Below, one piece after another: positions 60,985 through 64,000 of a DNA stretch of 64,000 bases. The stretch's first letter is position 1. Each line of letters opens with the position of its first letter. Under the pieces are notes generated by a model. It was given only the letters and a program-made list of their open reading frames with translations, ran no database searches and was not told where the DNA came from. Position numbers and translations under genes: made by a program. Source of the DNA: Dipteronia dyeriana (Eukaryota > Streptophyta > Magnoliopsida > Sapindales > Sapindaceae); contig CM065301.1 in assembly GCA_032871835.1 (NCBI GenBank), forward strand, positions 78,028,069 through 78,092,068, read 5' to 3'.

Positions 60985-62260
60985 CATTCAAAAGTGGAAA
61001 TAGTGAGATATGTCACCTTTTTTTTTTTTGTAATGATGTTACCGGTTTAATAACTTAAGTTTAAAAGACACCTATTATGGTGAATTACCTAAATTGCCCT
61101 TAAATAATCTATTTTTTATTCTCATTACGCTTCTATCTACACTTTGAAAACGATAACTACTCTCTCTCTCCAAAATATTTATCTGAAAATCGATTTACTA
61201 CTCATCTCTCTCTCCAAAAAACTTCTCTCTCTAGATTCTGAACAAAAAAAATAACATATATTTGTGATCTTCGTTTATATATTATCATATATTTCTGTGT
61301 GGTTTAACAATGTATCCATTCGTTATGATATTTTGTCTCAATCTTTGTATGAACATCTATGAACATTTAGTCTCCAGATTCTGTTCGAGACTTTTTTAAA
61401 ATACTCCGAGATTTTTTTTATACTCCTCCGAGCTTTTTTGATTTGTCTCCGAGTTTTTTTGATATGGCCTAAAAAATTTTCTAACCTTTGGTAAAAAAGC
61501 TCGAACCCAATAAAAAAACTCGAGCACTTGACAAAAAAGATCGAACCCCTACCAAAAAAGCTCAAGCTTTTTTTTTAATATGTTCGAGCTTTTTTACCAA
61601 GTGCCCGAGCTTTATTTTACAGGGTTCGAGTTTTTTTGCCAAGTGCCCGAGCTTTTTTTTACTTGGTTCGAGCCTTTTTGCCAAGTTAAAAAAAAAATCG
61701 AGCACTTGGTAAAAAAACTTGAACCCAGTAAAAAAAAACTCGAACACTTGGCAAAAAAACTCGAGCTTTTTTTTTTAATGGGTTCGAGCTTTTTTACCAA
61801 GTGCCCAAGCTTTTTTTTACTTGGTTTGAACATTTTTGCCAAGTTAAAAAAAAAAAAGCTAGGACACTTGGTAAAAAAGCTCGAACCCAGTAAAAAAATA
61901 CCCGGGCACTTGGCAAAAAAGCTCGAACCCATTAAAAAAAAGCTCGAGCTTTTTTGGTAAGAGTTCGAACTTTTTTGTCACGTGTCCGAGCTTTTTTTTA
62001 ATGTGTTCGAACCTTTTTGCCAAGTTAAAAAAAAATCTCTGACACTTAGTAAAAAAACTCGAACCTAGTAAAAAAAAACTCGTACAATTAGCAAAAAGGC
62101 TCGAACCCATTAAAAAAAAGCTCGAACTTTTTTGGTAAGGGTTCGAGCTTTTTTGCCAAGTACCCGGGTTTTTTTTAATGGGTTCGAGTATTTTTTTATC
62201 AAGTATCCGAATTTTTTTTACTGGGTTCGAGACTTTTACTAAAGGCTCTGAGCCTTTTGA
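60985..62260. mobile_element. Left end of a second MULE of the same family
   Basis: GTGGAAATAGTGAGATATGT, then TTTAAAAGACACCTATTATG and AATTGCCCTTAAATAATC match the left terminus of the 53.4 kb element at the same spacing, without the hAT insertion. The array at 61480-62255 follows. No transposase or DUF1985 sequence is present, and the copia LTR starts soon after, so the rest is lost. Confidence 0.78.
61480..62255. repeat. A-tract/TCGA array with alternating orientation
   Basis: Units such as AAAAAAGCTCGAACCCAGT and AAAAAACTCGAGCACTTGGC occur in blocks whose orientation flips: A-rich blocks at about 61490-61560, 61686-61765, 61850-61950 and 62030-62120, and T-rich blocks between them. The blocks can pair with each other. 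Overlapping open frames in several phases (Lys/Leu or Phe/Ser repeats) are artefacts. Confidence 0.92.
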
Positions 62261-62264
62261 TATA

Positions 62265-63822
62265 AGTATACAACACTTGCACACTTTTCTCTCTTTTTTG
62301 GTGTATTTCATGCACACACTTGCACACAATAACTCACACACGCTTACTTGAATATATCAAAGCTATTGCATATATCAAGTGTCTGATTTTTTATATCTCA
62401 CGTTACTGTTTTCAAAAACGCAAAAAAGAAAACAAAACACCTTTTATTTTGTCTTATATGCCTTTTTTTTTTCAAACAATATATATATCATATATAAATA
62501 TATATTTTTTTAAAAAATCTAATCAAATCTAATTTGATTTTTAAAAACTTTCAAATAAAAAATATCTCATATCTTTTATTTGATTTTTAAAAACTTTCAA
62601 ATAAAAAATATCTCATATCTTTTATTTGATTTTAATTTTGAATTCAAACTATTTAAATTCAAAAATTAAATATTTAATTTAATAAAATAAAATAATCACG
62701 TTATCTTATTTTATTCAAAAATAAATATCAATATACACCCTCTATTTAGTGATTAATAACATAATTAAATAATATCATTATTTAATTAATTCCGAATAAA
62801 TACGTATCACTTTTGTAACATAATTAACTGGACAATCCAATTAATTAACCGTGACCCTTGTTACCTAAATCGATCGGGCTAGCAAGGGGACCTAATGGAC
62901 CCACGGTATTTTGAGCTTCAATAATCCTCAGAATCATTAATTAAACTCTTTAATTAATATTCCTTTATTATTAACTCCGGTGTTATTCCACTAAAAACCC
63001 GAAGCTGTACTCTCTCAACTGCAGACGTTTTTACACAGACCGATACAACTCGGTGTCCGTCGATATAACTATTACATATGGTGTGATCCTCCACAATAGT
63101 TCATAATTAGAGCTGGGTCATAATGTCTGTTATACCCCTCTAATTACATATATCTTTTAAGTACCATTGATTCTCTAATAGATAATAAATCCTACTTCCT
63201 CACGGAATTAGGAGAGCACTCATATTGTCCAAGCCCCGAATCAACCCTTATGGGAACTACCATCCACTTCTCACAAGAAGGAGTGGATTCCACTATTGTG
63301 TACAAACCTTCCCAATCACAAGCCAAACCGTAATCCCAACATACGGAGTATATTGATCAGGAAATACATCTGACCTCACCCATGGTATATCAAAGACCAC
63401 GATCTAACCTGAAGGAGTCGATAAGACACCCAGGATTAAGATCACTCATATATAGCCATCATTAGTTTATATATATAAATCTCATCGGTAAACGGATCTT
63501 TGTGTGAGATTCATATAGATCACGGCCCAGTCCTATATGATCACATCATATAAGGTGCCTCCATTCTCATATCTCATATGAATGATTCAGGATATAATCA
63601 CTGTACATTACAGAATGGACTCTTTAGATTGCACGTCTGTTACTGTATCCATCCGTATATGACACTCATATACACAGTTCGAGATTACATCTGGCAATCC
63701 AGGATGTTAATATGTACACAAGTTTATAAAATAAATAACATAACAGAATGAATTGAACATTTCCTTTTATTTGCTTCATAAATCCATTTACAAATTGCAT
63801 GCTTAGAGCATAAACCCCAACA
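62265..63822 (-). repeat. copia LTR, minus strand
   Basis: The minus strand begins TGTTGGGGTTTATGCTC (complement of 63806-63822), a start typical of a widespread dicot copia LTR. The even-composition block 62840-63800 is the LTR body, and the AT-rich part 62400-62800 is probably also LTR. I see no adjacent internal region with primer site or gag, so it may be a solo LTR. The left end is not defined and no 5-bp duplication was found. Confidence 0.6.
62535..62626. repeat. 46-bp tandem pair
   Basis: TGATTTTTAAAAACTTTC starts at 62535 and 62581, and the units are identical through ATCTCATATCTTTTATT. It lies within the AT-rich part of the LTR. Confidence 0.93.
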
Positions 63823-63823
63823 T

Positions 63824-64000
63824 AAATATGGTCTCGCTGTGTTGCAGTGGAATGACTGCGATATTAAGCCCGATTCGCATTTTGTTCGGAGCATCAATAA
63901 ATTATTTAGTGCGAATCATAGAGCTCTCAACATTGTTAAAGAGGGTTTTCAAACAGTTACTGGCGATGGGGGGAAAATCCGGTTGTGGCAGGAGGTAAGC
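63824..64000 (+). pseudogene. LINE ORF2 fragment, continues beyond the window
   Basis: Open from 63824 to the end of the window. KEGFQTVTGDGGKIRLWQE matches the conserved segment between RT and zf-RVT of plant L1 elements (G-F-x3-V-G-D-G-x2-I-x-x-W). The left side is cut at the LTR end. Orientation is opposite to the other two LINE copies. Confidence 0.7.

Noticed and set aside
54290..62255. CRISPR-like reading of the short repeat arrays
   Set aside because: Plant nuclear DNA, units too short and degenerate, no unique spacers of constant length and no cas genes.
61338..62341. Long repetitive open frames up to 160 codons
   Set aside because: Same array artefact on both strands, with no start context or relatives.

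Overview
The window is AT-rich plant nuclear DNA, almost certainly from a eudicot. The evidence is one intact gibberellin 2-oxidase gene with plant-type introns, Ty1/copia and L1-type elements with plant domain architecture, PIF/Harbinger, hAT and Mutator-like DNA transposons, and an integrated pararetrovirus of the florendovirus type (Caulimoviridae). I cannot name the species. About half of the window is recognisable mobile DNA. The rest is AT-rich intergenic sequence without supported genes.

Layout. 1-3.0 kb: AT-rich DNA with a 0.75 kb tandem duplication. 2.7-5.08 kb: a decayed copia element on the plus strand (gag, protease, integrase), cut off where the LTR of a second, minus-strand Sirevirus-like copia begins (5.08-11.09 kb; LTR, polypurine tracts, RNase H, RT, integrase, protease). 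11.6-25.7 kb: a three-level nest. A long inverted-repeat (foldback) element is split by an L1-type LINE, and the LINE is split in ORF1 by a 6.37 kb PIF/Harbinger element with matching termini, a 3-bp target duplication and both of its genes (Myb-like and DDE transposase). 26.4-26.6 kb: a MITE. 26.6-34.5 kb: one genome-length, decayed florendovirus-like copy on the minus strand, with movement protein, coat region with zinc knuckle, aspartic protease, RT, RNase H, a second ORF of unknown function, a promoter and a polyadenylation signal.

34.5-50 kb is mostly intergenic. It holds a foldback element (39.1-41.8 kb), a rearranged 3' piece of the same LINE family (43.1-43.9 kb) and a hAT MITE with an 8-bp target duplication (44.8-45.5 kb). 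51.34-52.60 kb holds the only intact gene, a three-exon class I C19 gibberellin 2-oxidase of 331 residues that inactivates bioactive gibberellins. 53.4-58.7 kb is a Mutator-like element that keeps only the N-terminal part of its transposase, facing a spliced DUF1985 gene. Both are bracketed by arrays of a short A-tract/GCTCGA motif, and a hAT MITE sits in its left terminal repeat. 61.0-62.3 kb is the left end of a second member of that family with a larger, alternately inverted array. The window ends with a copia LTR (about 62.3-63.8 kb) abutting a LINE fragment.

How it fits together: apart from the GA2ox gene, every coding region belongs to a mobile element or an integrated virus, and all of these carry stops, frameshifts or deletions. 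The most unusual material is the Mutator-like element with its motif arrays, the LINE 5' monomers, the nested foldback/LINE/PIF structure, and the florendovirus ORF2.
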